Below, piece after piece: positions 29,399 to 38,793 of a DNA stretch of 64,000 nucleotides. The stretch comes from Enterococcus faecium (GTDB lineage: Bacteria; Bacillota; Bacilli; Lactobacillales; Enterococcaceae). Under the pieces are notes generated by a model that was not told the origin of the DNA, did not search any database, and saw nothing but the letters and a program-made list of their open reading frames with translations. How positions within the stretch are numbered: position 1 is the stretch's first letter; each line of letters opens with the position of its first letter. The DNA lies in the NCBI RefSeq assembly GCF_029023785.1, contig NZ_CP118955.1, positions 556,501 through 620,500 on the forward strand, given 5' to 3'. Position numbers and translations under genes: made by a program.

Positions 29399-31492
29399 GT
29401 GACACAACTTAAAAAATTGTGCCAAAATCGTTTAGCAATCGTTTTGACAGCTGTTTTCTTTTTCTGGCTGAAGACGATCATTGCCTACTATGCAGATTTT
29501 TCATTAGGTGTGGAAGGTACGATCCAGTACTTTATCTTGTGGATCAACCCAATTGCGACTACCTTATTGTTTTTTGGCCTTTCTTTGTATATTAAAAAGC
29601 CAAAGCCAGCGTTAGCTATTCTTTTGATCATTGATATTTTAAATACGCTTTTGTTGTACTTGAATATTATTTTTTATCGGGAATTCACAGATTTCATTAC
29701 AGTCAAATCTGTATTAGGCTTTTCGAAAGTGTCGCAAGGATTGTCAGGAAGCTCCTTTTCTTTGATGAAGCCCCATGATGTCATCTACTGGCTGGATATC
29801 GCTGTGTTCATTGGGCTACTGGTTTGGTTGAAGGTCAAGAAAATACCTATCAAAAGCAACCCTGTCGGCAAACCGATGGCTATCGCTGTTACCTGTCTTT
29901 CAGGGCTTATTTTTTCAGGAAATCTAGCGCTGAGCGAAGCCAACCGTCCACAATTGCTGCAGCGAACATTTGACCGTTCATATATTGTCAAATATCTAGG
30001 AATCGATGCGTATACTATTTATGACGGAATCAAAACAGGAATGACTAGCAGTGTTCGCGCGCATGCAAGCAGTAATGGGATTGATGAAGTTTTAGATTAT
30101 ACAAAGAAACATTATGCAGAGCCAAATCCCGAAACATTTGGGATCGCTAAAGGGAAAAATGTGATCGTTCTCCATTTAGAAAGTTTCCAGCAGTTTTTGA
30201 TTAATATGAAGGTAGACGGACAAGAAGTCACACCGTTTTTAAATAGTATTTTCCAGAATCAAGCAACGATCAGCTTTGACAATTTCTTTCATGAAGTAGG
30301 ACAGGGAAAGACAAGTGATGCTGAAAATATGTTGGAAACTGGCACATTTGGTTTACCTCAAGGCTCATTATTCACAGAACTTGGGTCAGACAATGTCTTT
30401 CAAGCCGCACCAGCGATCCTTGGACAAAAGCAAGGCTATACAAGCGCTGTTTTCCATGGGAATGTAGCTAGTTTTTGGAATAGAGATCATGTATATAAAA
30501 ACTTAGGTTATGACAATTTCTTTGATCGATCTTATTTTGATGAATCCGACGAAACGTTAGGTTATGGGATATTAGATAAAGATTTATTCAGAGAATCTGC
30601 CCAATATCTTGAGCATCTACAACAGCCGTTTTACACGAAATTTCTTTCCGTAACCAACCACACGCCTTATTATACGGATGACAAGAATTTCGACTTTCCA
30701 TCTTTGAATACTGGCAATAGCACAGTAGATAATTATGTTCGAACGGCACATTATCTGGATCAATCATTGGAACAATTTTTTACGTATTTGAAAAAATCTG
30801 GTATTTACCAAAATTCAATCTTTGTGATTTACGGGGATCATTTTGGGATCTCGAATACAGATAATAAAGATTTAGCAAGCGCTCTTGGTAAAGATCCAGA
30901 TACATGGGATGAATTTGACAACGCACAGATGCAACGAGTGCCATTGATGATCCATATGCCTGGTTATACTAAAGGGACAGTCAATCATGAATACGGTGGA
31001 GAAATCGATGTTTTGCCGACATTACTACATCTATTGGGAATCGATGATAAAGATTATCTTCATTTTGGTACAGACTTATTATCTTCTCAGCATGATCAAG
31101 TAGTTGCTTTTCGAAATGGGAACTTTGTGACACCCAAATACACCGTCCTAGGAGGAAAAGCTTACAATAATCAGACAGGAGAAATCATCGATACGAAAGC
31201 AGCAGGAATCGATGAGGAAATCTCCAAAGATCAGGAAAAAGTCAAGACTGCGTTAAGTCTTTCAGATAAGCTGAATCAGGAAAATCTCTTGCGGTTTTAT
31301 GTGCCAAACGGATTTGAGACGATTGATCCGAAAAAATATGACTATAAAAATGAAGCGGAACGTAATGAAGCAATCGAAAAGCAAAAAGGCGAACATTCGA
31401 CAAGTGTCTTTTCAAAAAATGGTAATAAAACAACAACCAACTTATATCCAGTAACAAGAACAGACGTTGAACAGCAAAAAAATAATCAATAA
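29399..31492 (+). CDS. ltaS: Lipoteichoic acid synthase family protein
   Basis: A protein of about 697 residues: five membrane helices (about 10-185), then an extracellular sulfatase-like domain. The metal-binding Glu lies in VIVLHLESFQQF, the catalytic Thr in VGQGKTSDAE, and the Asp-His pair in VIYGDHFGIS. LtaS enzymes polymerise glycerol phosphate from phosphatidylglycerol. The start codon is GTG, preferably 29399 with AGAGAGAAG upstream. A diacylglycerol-kinase-type gene near 5.5 kb could recycle its by-product. Confidence 0.92.
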   Translation: MTQLKKLCQNRLAIVLTAVFFFWLKTIIAYYADFSLGVEGTIQYFILWINPIATTLLFFGLSLYIKKPKPALAILLIIDILNTLLLYLNIIFYREFTDFITVKSVLGFSKVSQGLSGSSFSLMKPHDVIYWLDIAVFIGLLVWLKVKKIPIKSNPVGKPMAIAVTCLSGLIFSGNLALSEANRPQLLQRTFDRSYIVKYLGIDAYTIYDGIKTGMTSSVRAHASSNGIDEVLDYTKKHYAEPNPETFGIAKGKNVIVLHLESFQQFLINMKVDGQEVTPFLNSIFQNQATISFDNFFHEVGQGKTSDAENMLETGTFGLPQGSLFTELGSDNVFQAAPAILGQKQGYTSAVFHGNVASFWNRDHVYKNLGYDNFFDRSYFDESDETLGYGILDKDLFRESAQYLEHLQQPFYTKFLSVTNHTPYYTDDKNFDFPSLNTGNSTVDNYVRTAHYLDQSLEQFFTYLKKSGIYQNSIFVIYGDHFGISNTDNKDLASALGKDPDTWDEFDNAQMQRVPLMIHMPGYTKGTVNHEYGGEIDVLPTLLHLLGIDDKDYLHFGTDLLSSQHDQVVAFRNGNFVTPKYTVLGGKAYNNQTGEIIDTKAAGIDEEISKDQEKVKTALSLSDKLNQENLLRFYVPNGFETIDPKKYDYKNEAERNEAIEKQKGEHSTSVFSKNGNKTTTNLYPVTRTDVEQQKNNQ

Positions 31493-31500
31493 ACAATCAA

Positions 31501-31553
31501 ACCAACCTTCAGTAGTTAGACAACATTCTAATGCTTGAAGGTTGGTATTTTTT
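31501..31553 (+). terminator. Terminator of ltaS
   Basis: ACCAACCTTCA (31501-31511) pairs with TGAAGGTTGGT (31536-31546), followed by ATTTTTT. Confidence 0.88.
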
Positions 31554-31651
31554 ATGAAAAAAACATTTTTTTATTTTTTTCGTGTATTTTTCCTTTTTAA
31601 CGTATCTATTTATTGAATGTGGAAAAATTTAAATTAAAAAGGAGAACTATT

Positions 31652-32500
31652 ATGTATGATGGTGAATTGATCAAGAAACTTCGAGTCAACAAGAAGTTGA
31701 CACAGTCCCAATTAGCGGAAGGAATCTGTTCTAAGACTTCTCTAGTCGGGATTGAGACAAATTCAGTGAAAAAAATGTCATTTGTAACATTGAGATCATT
31801 TTTAGAGCGAATGAACATGACACTTGCAGAATATGAATGGATGCGAAACCAGCTGGATGAACCAATAAAGTTAAAGAAAAAAAGACGAATGCTAGATCGG
31901 GTACAAGAAGACAGCTTTGATCCTTATAAAGAGATCAGCAATAACCGTAGGCATTTTAAGAAAACAGAAGATCTGTATTATTTGGTTTTGAATCTTCACA
32001 TGGTCGAAAAAACAGAAGTATCTGAGACAGAATTTGAATTTTTACGTTATGAATGCCGAATCATTGAAGAATACTTGATGCAGATACCAGACTATGGTCA
32101 ATTTGAACTATCTATTCTAGCTGATTTTCCTTGGATATTCAGTGATCGGTTCATTGAGAACAATTATTTGAAAATCAAAAAAAGAATGCGACGATTAGCA
32201 CAGTTGAACAATCATGAGCAGTATCTCTTTACTTTTTTAATGAACCTGACTTCGTTTTATATAGAAAATGGTCGGTTGAAAAAGGCACGTAGTGTGAATG
32301 AAGATATGAAACGGAGCTTAGCACATAAAGAAAGAAGTACAGTGATCTATGAAACATTGATGGCAGATTATTATCAAAGATTGATTTCTGCTGCTTTAGG
32401 GGAAGAAAAGACGAAAGACTACCAAGAATTCTTCACAGTGCTCGAATATATGTTAGGAAAGAATCAACGGAGGTCCTTAGAGAAAAAACTGCTGGTCTAG
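31652..32500 (+). CDS. Rgg/MutR-like XRE regulator
   Basis: A 282-residue protein with an N-terminal helix-turn-helix (about 5-60; LTQSQLAEGICSKTSLVGIE) and a long, purely helical C-terminal region of the kind found in Rgg/MutR/PlcR-type peptide-responsive regulators. AAAAGGAG precedes ATG 31652. It stands alone between ltaS and ndk (convergent). No short peptide gene was seen next to it. The N-terminal domain is secure; assignment to the Rgg group is by architecture. Confidence 0.75.
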   Translation: MYDGELIKKLRVNKKLTQSQLAEGICSKTSLVGIETNSVKKMSFVTLRSFLERMNMTLAEYEWMRNQLDEPIKLKKKRRMLDRVQEDSFDPYKEISNNRRHFKKTEDLYYLVLNLHMVEKTEVSETEFEFLRYECRIIEEYLMQIPDYGQFELSILADFPWIFSDRFIENNYLKIKKRMRRLAQLNNHEQYLFTFLMNLTSFYIENGRLKKARSVNEDMKRSLAHKERSTVIYETLMADYYQRLISAALGEEKTKDYQEFFTVLEYMLGKNQRRSLEKKLLV

Positions 32501-32539
32501 TTGCTGGGTTCAGCAATGGCCAGCAGTTTAGAATTTGTA

Positions 32540-32977
32540 TCACTTCGCCGCTTTTTCAGACGGTTTGTTTATATCGAATGGCGGGAAAAAGCGGGCGATC
32601 TCTTTTACCGCAGCATCACGGGAATCAGAAGCGTGAATGATGTTTTCAGTCCCCGGCAGCGCGTAGTCTCCTCGGATCGTACCTGGAACAGCATCGGCAG
32701 CTTTTGTTGCTCCAACCATCTTACGGACGATATCGATCACTTCCTCGCCGACCAGCACAAGATAAACGACAGGACCGGAAGTCATGTAATCGATCAGTTC
32801 ATCAAAAAAACTGCGCTCAGTCAAGTGCTGATAATGTTCTTTTGCTAATTCAGGAGTCATAGTTTCAAACTTCATTTCAGCAATGGCCAGTCCCTTTGCT
32901 TCAAAACGTTGGATGATGCTTCCGACTAAATGGCGTCTCACGCCGTCTGGCTTGATAATAACAAGTGTTCTTTCCAT
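32540..32977 (-). CDS. ndk: Nucleoside diphosphate kinase
   Basis: A 145-residue enzyme that balances NTP and dNTP pools by transferring the gamma phosphate of ATP. Conserved features are TLVIIKPDGVRR at the N-terminus, the substrate segment PGTIRGDYA (about 98-106) and the phospho-His in NIIHASDS (about 117). Length is normal for the family. GAGGTGCTGTT precedes the start. It converges with the Rgg-like gene. Confidence 0.95.
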   Translation of the reverse strand: MERTLVIIKPDGVRRHLVGSIIQRFEAKGLAIAEMKFETMTPELAKEHYQHLTERSFFDELIDYMTSGPVVYLVLVGEEVIDIVRKMVGATKAADAVPGTIRGDYALPGTENIIHASDSRDAAVKEIARFFPPFDINKPSEKAAK

Positions 32978-33105
32978 AACAGCACCTCATTTCCTACTAT
33001 ATTTCTATTATAGCGGGAGGTGGAAAATGAGACAAATAAAACCGCGTGAGACAGGAATATAACGTGTGTATTTTAAAAAAAGTATGAAAAACATGGAAAA
33101 TTGAT

Positions 33106-33134
33106 TTGACATCCTCTTTTTTAGTTGTTATATT
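33106..33134 (+). promoter_or_regulatory. Promoter of the mgtA leader
   Basis: TTGACA (33106-33111) and TATATT (33129-33134) with a 17-bp spacer. Confidence 0.8.
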
Positions 33135-33149
33135 AACGAAGGAAAACCG

Positions 33150-33384
33150 AATAAGATTTGTTAGGTGAGGCTCCTATACAAACATAGGCTACTGCCCAAA
33201 AACGTCGAGAGACGCCAATGGGTAGAACAGGAATTGTCGAGATAAGGCTTTTCATAAGGTAGCTAAAAGCAGGTATCTGCTTTTTACGTTGTACAGTGTC
33301 AAAACTCAACGATGAGATCTGAGAAGCTTTTTTTAATATGCTTTTTCAAACCTTTCGCTGAGTATTTGGCGAGAGGTTTTTTTG
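33150..33384 (+). promoter_or_regulatory. M-box (ykoK) magnesium riboswitch with terminator
   Basis: The highly conserved core is present: TTAGGTGAGGCTCCTATACA near 33161, GGCTACTGCCC near 33188, CGTCGAGAGACGCC near 33204, and GGAATTGTCGAGATAAGG near 33231. It ends in a terminator, AAACCTTTCGC with GCGAGAGGTTT plus a T-run (33348-33383). With high Mg2+ the aptamer folds and the terminator forms; low Mg2+ lets transcription reach mgtA. Confidence 0.95.
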
Positions 33385-33503
33385 TTGCCGCAAATCCCCA
33401 TCGGTGAAAAATAAAAAGGAGGTGGTCTAATTGGAAAAATAACTATTCGAAAAATGATTGGAAGTCATGAATTAAAATTACTTAGTAAAGGAGATGAGAA
33501 CAA

Positions 33504-33605
33504 ATGGATGACAGTCATTCGAAAAACAAGGATCTAGAGGAAAGGCCAGGGCTATTATCTATCTGTTCTCAGCCCCTTTCAGTTTTTTCTCTATCGATCC
33601 GATGA
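33504..33605 (+). CDS. Candidate 33-residue leader peptide of mgtA
   Basis: ATG 33504 has a good ribosome binding site (AAAGGAGATGAG at 33487-33498) and encodes MDDSHSKNKDLEERPGLLSI... to TGA 33603-33605. The N-terminal part is acidic. The frame runs through a terminator-like hairpin at 33541-33589, so translating ribosomes would prevent that hairpin. No similar protein recognised; it may be regulatory rather than functional as a peptide. Confidence 0.4.
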   Translation: MDDSHSKNKDLEERPGLLSICSQPLSVFSLSIR

Positions 33606-33646
33606 ATAGCTAAAGACCAAAAGCAGCGAGAACAGCTGTCTTTTGG
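33541..33646 (+). terminator. Second attenuator-like region upstream of mgtA
   Basis: AAAGG-CCA-GGGCT (33541-33553) pairs with AGCCC-CTTT (33571-33579), followed by CAGTTTTTTCT, which has the form of an intrinsic terminator with one bulge. A separate 11-bp hairpin (CCAAAAG CAGC ... GCTG CTTTTGG, 33617-33646) ends just before the mgtA ribosome binding site AAAGGAGAG. Confidence 0.45.
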
Positions 33647-33665
33647 ACACAAAGGAGAGATTGAG

Positions 33666-36314
33666 ATGGAAAAAAAGAAAGATACACAAAAAATCTATGC
33701 AGCTTTTGCTGGAAAAACGAAACAAGAATTATTTGAACTATTCCATGCATCAGCAAATGGATTGACAGAAGAACAAATCGAACGTTCAAGAGAAAATTAC
33801 GGTGAAAATGCGATTTCATATGGCAAAAAAACACCATTCATTGTAGAAATATTGAAAGCATACATCACGCCATTTACATTAGTGTTGATCGCATTAGGAA
33901 TTATTTCATTCATCACGGAATATGTATTAGCAGCTCCTGGAGATAAAGATCTTTTCGGTGTAGCCATTATCTTCACTATGGTTATCGTCAGCGGGACAAT
34001 GACGTTGATTCAGTCCGTACGTTCCAATCAAGCGGCTGAAAAACTGAAATCACTTGTGAAAGTAACGGCAGCTGTAAAACGTAATGGAAAGTACACAGAG
34101 ATTCCTATGGAAGAAATCGTCTGTGGAGATCTTGTTCGGCTTTCAGCAGGGGATATGATACCAGCGGATATGCGTTTATTGTCCGCAAAGGATTTATTCA
34201 TTTCCCAAGCAGCATTGACAGGGGAAAGCTATCCAGTAGAAAAGCATGCGAAAGTATGTGAAGACGATCAGCAAAGCGAAACAAGTTACGAAAATCTTGT
34301 CTTTATGGGAAGTAATGTCATCAGTGGAAGTGCGGAAGGAATCATTGTTTCTGTTGGAAATGAAACACTATTTGGTCATGTAGCAGAAACGCTATCTGAA
34401 AAACCAATTCAATCAAGCTTTGAATTAGGCATCCATAAAACATCCATGCTACTGATCAAATTTATGTCATTGATGGCTCCAGCAGTTATCGTCATCAATG
34501 GGCTTACAAAAGGGGATTGGCTAGAAGCTTTTCTTTTTGGACTATCTGTAGCAGTTGGTCTAACACCTGAAATGCTTCCAATGATCGTTACGACGAATTT
34601 GGTCAAAGGAGCAAGTGTGATGGCCAAAAAAGGAACAGTGATCAAAAATTTGAATGCCATCCAGAACTTTGGTGCAATCGATGTGTTATGTACGGATAAA
34701 ACGGGGACATTGACACAAGATAAAATCATTCTTGAATATCATATGGATTGTGAAGGAAATGAAGATGATCGTGTTTTGCGCCATGCGTATCTAAATAGCT
34801 ACTATCAAACAGGGCTGAAAAATTTGTTAGATGTGGCTATCATTGATGAAGCAACAGAAACTTTAGATACAGATAAGATCAATTATCAAAAAGTGGATGA
34901 AATTCCTTTTGATTTTGAACGTCGTCGTATGAGTGTTGTGGTTGCTGATCCAGCTGGTAAAACACAAATGATCACAAAAGGCGCGATTGAAGAAATGCTG
35001 AACATTTCTAAATTTATTGATCTTGGCGGTACTGTTACACCATTAACAAAAGAACGAAAAGAAGCCGTACTTGCAAAAGTACAGTCACTTAATGAAGATG
35101 GCTTACGAGTGATTGGTGTCGCACAAAAGACCAATCCAAGCGTCGTTGGAGAATTTTCAGTCAAAGATGAGTCAGACATGGTTTTGATTGGTTATCTTGC
35201 TTTCCTTGATCCACCAAAAGAAACAACGAAACAAGCGTTGAAAGCTCTGAAAGAACATGGTGTAGCTGTAAAAGTTCTGACTGGGGACAACGAATTAGTT
35301 ACACGTTCAGTGTGCCGTCAAGTAGGTCTAGAGATCAATGAATTGGTTACCGGTGAGAAAATCTCGGAAATGAGTGATCATGAATTAGCACAAGTAGCTG
35401 AAGACCATGAAGTATTCGTAAAATTGAATCCTCAGCAAAAAGCACGTTTGACGACAGCTTTACGTAAAAATGGTCATACTGTCGGATTTTTAGGAGATGG
35501 TATCAATGACGCTCCTGCAATGAAAGTGGCTGATATCGGTATTTCTGTAGATACAGCTGTGGATATTGCGAAAGAATCTGCAGACGTGATCCTTTTAGAA
35601 AAAGATTTGACGATTTTGGAAAGAGGCCTTCTTTCTGGACGAGAAACTTTTGGGAATATCATGAAATATATCAAGGCTACAGCAAGTTCTAATTTTGGCA
35701 ATATGTTTTCCGTGCTGATTGCAAGTACGTTCCTGCCATTTTTACCAATGCTGCCTTTACAACTTTTGTTTTTGAATCTGATCTATGATGTTTCCTGCAT
35801 TTCCTTGCCATGGGATCGGATGGATAAAGAATATTTGGACGAGCCAAAAAAATGGAATGCATCTAGTATTGGGGAATTCATGGTTTACTTTGGTCCAACA
35901 AGTTCGATATTTGATATTACTACTTACTTGTTGATGTATTTTGTTATTTGTCCTGCTGTAGTGGGCGGAAGTTTCCATACATTGGATAGTTCACAGCGAG
36001 TGATTTTCATCGCATTATTCCATGCAGGATGGTTTGTCGAATCACTATGGACACAAACCTTAGTGCTCCATGCACTGCGTACACCGAAAGTACCATTTAT
36101 CCAAAGCAACGCAACATTTGCCATGTTTGTTATCACTACATTAGGAATTATTGTCGGTTCTGTCCTTCCTTTTACAAGTTTTGGTGCTGAATTAGGCTTG
36201 ATGCCACTTCCTGGCAATTACTGGTTATGGTTATTTGCTACAGTCATCGCTTATCTGGCGCTTGTGACAGCTGTGAAGAAAATCTATATCCGTCGATTCC
36301 AAGAACTCTTATAA
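33666..36314 (+). CDS. mgtA: Magnesium-translocating P-type ATPase
   Basis: An 882-residue P3B-type ATPase. An N-terminal cytoplasmic cation-ATPase domain (about 10-80) is followed by membrane pairs, the phosphatase motif TGES (about 195), the phosphorylation site DVLCTDKTGTLT (about 340-350), the nucleotide domain, GDGINDAPA (about 612-620) and a C-terminal membrane bundle. It imports Mg2+ when the ion is scarce. Control by the M-box leader upstream is fully in line with this job. Confidence 0.94.
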   Translation: MEKKKDTQKIYAAFAGKTKQELFELFHASANGLTEEQIERSRENYGENAISYGKKTPFIVEILKAYITPFTLVLIALGIISFITEYVLAAPGDKDLFGVAIIFTMVIVSGTMTLIQSVRSNQAAEKLKSLVKVTAAVKRNGKYTEIPMEEIVCGDLVRLSAGDMIPADMRLLSAKDLFISQAALTGESYPVEKHAKVCEDDQQSETSYENLVFMGSNVISGSAEGIIVSVGNETLFGHVAETLSEKPIQSSFELGIHKTSMLLIKFMSLMAPAVIVINGLTKGDWLEAFLFGLSVAVGLTPEMLPMIVTTNLVKGASVMAKKGTVIKNLNAIQNFGAIDVLCTDKTGTLTQDKIILEYHMDCEGNEDDRVLRHAYLNSYYQTGLKNLLDVAIIDEATETLDTDKINYQKVDEIPFDFERRRMSVVVADPAGKTQMITKGAIEEMLNISKFIDLGGTVTPLTKERKEAVLAKVQSLNEDGLRVIGVAQKTNPSVVGEFSVKDESDMVLIGYLAFLDPPKETTKQALKALKEHGVAVKVLTGDNELVTRSVCRQVGLEINELVTGEKISEMSDHELAQVAEDHEVFVKLNPQQKARLTTALRKNGHTVGFLGDGINDAPAMKVADIGISVDTAVDIAKESADVILLEKDLTILERGLLSGRETFGNIMKYIKATASSNFGNMFSVLIASTFLPFLPMLPLQLLFLNLIYDVSCISLPWDRMDKEYLDEPKKWNASSIGEFMVYFGPTSSIFDITTYLLMYFVICPAVVGGSFHTLDSSQRVIFIALFHAGWFVESLWTQTLVLHALRTPKVPFIQSNATFAMFVITTLGIIVGSVLPFTSFGAELGLMPLPGNYWLWLFATVIAYLALVTAVKKIYIRRFQELL

Positions 36315-36400
36315 ACGAGAAGGCTGGTTCTTTGCTTCTGTTCTTTTTGGACCAGTCGTGCTAAACTATGTGTATTGTTTTGGAAAGGATTAATGTATAG

Positions 36401-37072
36401 ATGAAAGGTGCAATATTTGATTTAGATGGTTTGTTAGTTGACACAGAAAAAACGTATCGTGATGGCTGGCTTTGGGGATTTCAGCAATTTGATATCCATA
36501 TCCCAAAAGAAATCGTTGACGCTTGGGGCGGAAAAAACTGGAAACAAAGTTTTGATATTTTAGTGAAAGCAGCAGGTAGCCCTGAAAAAGTACAGGAAGT
36601 CCGAGCGAAGCGTGAAGAATATTTTTATCAACAGCTGACAAGCGGAGCCATCCACTTAAAACCATATGCAAAAGAAATATTGGCAGACTTAAAAGAACGT
36701 CATATGAAACTAGGCATTGCTACGACCACTGTTACGAAAAGAGCAACAGATATCTTGGATCACTTTAAATTAGCTGATTACTTTGACACGTTTACATTCG
36801 GAGACGAAGTGTCGGAGAACAAGCCTTCACCGATTCCTTATCTGACAGCTTTGGAACGAACAGGATTAGAAGCTAGTTCAGCCTTTGCAGTGGAAGATTC
36901 TTTAGTAGGAGCAACAGCTGCTTCACGAGCAGGATTAGGCGTTGTTTTGATACCTGATTCCAGTTTTGTCCGAAATTATACCGTCGAAGAAAAGGAAAAA
37001 TTGAAACTTCTTGCGGAAGGAAAAGATCTTCGAACTGTTATTGAAATGTTAAATAAAAAAACAGAAAAATAA
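36401..37072 (+). CDS. HAD-family phosphatase (beta-phosphoglucomutase-like)
   Basis: A 223-residue haloacid dehalogenase-type hydrolase. The nucleophile motif FDLDGLLVDTEKTY is at the N-terminus (Asp about 7 and 9), a helical cap follows (about 18-85), then the Thr motif TTTVTKR (about 110) and the acidic motif VEDSLVGATAA (about 166). This subfamily dephosphorylates small sugar phosphates or nucleotides; the substrate cannot be predicted. It stands between mgtA and the methionine locus. Confidence 0.88.
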   Translation: MKGAIFDLDGLLVDTEKTYRDGWLWGFQQFDIHIPKEIVDAWGGKNWKQSFDILVKAAGSPEKVQEVRAKREEYFYQQLTSGAIHLKPYAKEILADLKERHMKLGIATTTVTKRATDILDHFKLADYFDTFTFGDEVSENKPSPIPYLTALERTGLEASSAFAVEDSLVGATAASRAGLGVVLIPDSSFVRNYTVEEKEKLKLLAEGKDLRTVIEMLNKKTEK

Positions 37073-37101
37073 ATATAGAAAAAATAATTTGAATTTCGTA
37101 C

Positions 37102-37130
37102 TTGACTTTTCAGTTTTCCTCATGTAGATT
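37102..37130 (+). promoter_or_regulatory. Promoter of the metNIQ leader
   Basis: TTGACT (37102-37107) and TAGATT (37125-37130), spacer 17 bp. Confidence 0.65.
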
Positions 37131-37420
37131 AATCCCAACAACAAAATATCGATTTCGTTGAAAAGGAAAGTAAGTTTGGAAACTTTGCAGAGAGGCTCTG
37201 GCTGGTGAGAAGAGTCAAGTAAGAAAAGCTGAAAATGGCCTTGGAGAATAATTTGTCGATAAGTAGGCAAATTCGGAACTGTTCGACCGTTAAAACGAAC
37301 GCCAATCTCTCTTTTTGAGATGTTGGGCTTGAGGGAAGGAAACTTCCGAAAAAAGGTGGTACCGCGATACGTCGTCCTTTTACTGACATAGTTTATGTTA
37401 GTAAAAGGACTTTTTTTTTG
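37131..37420 (+). promoter_or_regulatory. T-box leader 1 (methionine type)
   Basis: A complete T-box: stem I with AGAGAGGCTCTGGCTGG, a specifier region GAAAATGGCC with ATG at 37235-37237 (Met), the T-box bulge GGTGGTACCGCG (37355-37366) and a terminator GTCCTTTTACTGACATA / TATGTTAGTAAAAGGAC plus T9 (37374-37419). Uncharged tRNA-Met should stabilise the antiterminator. Confidence 0.88.
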
Positions 37421-37429
37421 AATATTATT

Positions 37430-37701
37430 TGCATTGAAATGGTAAGTACGATAGAAGAACCTTTGACAGAGAGCTTCGGTAGCTGAGAAGAAGCAAGGAA
37501 CGACTATTGGAAAATGGCCATCGAGCAATTCATCCCGAGCATAGATGTAAGGCGATGACGGCTGCGACCGATATCTTGCTAGAGTATGATCGTACTTGAA
37601 GAGGAGTTGTGTGTGAACACAGCTTGAACATGAGGTGGTAACACGCAAAAAAGCGTCCTCAAGAAAATGACATTTTCATTTTCTTGAGGACGCTTTTTTT
37701 A
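37430..37701 (+). promoter_or_regulatory. T-box leader 2 (methionine type), in tandem
   Basis: A second full T-box follows the first terminator: AGAGAGCTTCGGTAGCTGAG, a specifier region GGAAAATGGCC with ATG at 37514-37516, GGTGGTAACACG (37634-37645) and a long terminator AGCGTCCTCAAGAAAATGA / TCATTTTCTTGAGGACGCT plus T-run (37652-37700). Both switches must read through to reach metN. Confidence 0.88.
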
Positions 37702-37718
37702 GATAAGGAGGAATTTTA

Positions 37719-38792
37719 ATGATTGAATTGCGAGATGTTTCTGTATGTTTCAAACAAAAAGAAAAAGAGATACAGGCAGTAGATTCTGTAGATTTAACGA
37801 TTGAAAAAGGCGATGTTTATGGAATCGTCGGTTACTCAGGTGCAGGGAAAAGTACGTTAGTTCGTGTGATGAATTTGCTGCAGAAACCAACAGCAGGAGA
37901 AGTCATTGTCAATCAGACGAATTTGAGTCAGCTCTCTCCCAAAGAATTGCGAAAAGAAAGAAAGGCCATCGGTATGATCTTTCAGCATTTCAATCTAATG
38001 GAAAGCCGAACTATTTTTGACAACGTTGATTTTTCTTTAAAGTATTCTGGAAAATCGAAACAGGAACGTCGTCAAAAAGTGAATGAACTACTGGAACTTG
38101 TCGGTTTGGAAGAAAAAGCATCTGCTTATCCTAAACAACTGTCGGGGGGACAAAAACAACGAGTAGCAATCGCACGAGCTTTGGCGAATGAACCTAAGGT
38201 ATTATTATGTGATGAAGCAACCAGTGCACTTGATCCGAAAACGACCCTTCAGATCCTTGCATTGTTAAAAAAATTGAATCGCCAGTTAGGTTTAACAATC
38301 GTCCTGATCACTCATGAGATGCAAGTTGTCAAAGAAATCTGCAACAAGGTAGCGGTTATGGAAGATGGAAGAATCGTTGAAAAAGGTAGCAGCATCCAGA
38401 TCTTCAGCAATCCTGAAGAAGAATTGACCAAAGATTTTATTCGAACAGCTACTCATCTTGACCAAGCATTAGAAACGATCATTGCCCATTCTGCTTTTGC
38501 CGATCAGATCGCCAATAAATGGCTGGTGGAATTAAGTTATATTGGAAATCAGACGAACGAACCTCTAATCGCTCATCTGTACAGCAAATATCAAGTAACA
38601 GCGAATATTTTATATGGCAATGTAGAGTTATTACAAGAAACGCCGTTAGGGAGTTTGATCGTTACTTTAGCTGGAGAAACCAAACAGCGGAAAAAAGCAT
38701 TGGATTATTTGATCAAATCTGGTGTAAAAATAAATATTTTACAAAAAAACGAATTAGATAGTCGTATCAAAGTGATCGAAGGAGGAAGATAA
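37719..38792 (+). CDS. metN: Methionine ABC transporter ATP-binding protein MetN
   Basis: A 357-residue ATPase with Walker A GYSGAGKST (about 37-45), signature LSGGQKQR (about 140), Walker B VLLCDEATSALD (about 160) and a C-terminal NIL regulatory domain (about 275-350) that binds methionine and allows feedback inhibition. AAGGAGG precedes the start. First gene of metNIQ plus an M20 peptidase, under two tandem Met T-boxes. Confidence 0.94.
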   Translation: MIELRDVSVCFKQKEKEIQAVDSVDLTIEKGDVYGIVGYSGAGKSTLVRVMNLLQKPTAGEVIVNQTNLSQLSPKELRKERKAIGMIFQHFNLMESRTIFDNVDFSLKYSGKSKQERRQKVNELLELVGLEEKASAYPKQLSGGQKQRVAIARALANEPKVLLCDEATSALDPKTTLQILALLKKLNRQLGLTIVLITHEMQVVKEICNKVAVMEDGRIVEKGSSIQIFSNPEEELTKDFIRTATHLDQALETIIAHSAFADQIANKWLVELSYIGNQTNEPLIAHLYSKYQVTANILYGNVELLQETPLGSLIVTLAGETKQRKKALDYLIKSGVKINILQKNELDSRIKVIEGGR

Positions 38793-38793
38793 A

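Noticed and set aside
32501..32848. Plus-strand frame opposite ndk
   Set aside because: It lies entirely within the gene for nucleoside diphosphate kinase on the other strand and has no ribosome binding site.
33432..33443. Three-codon frame TTG GAA AAA TAA behind AAGGAGG before mgtA
   Set aside because: The ribosome binding site is strong but such a short frame cannot be separated from chance; noted as context for the mgtA leader only.
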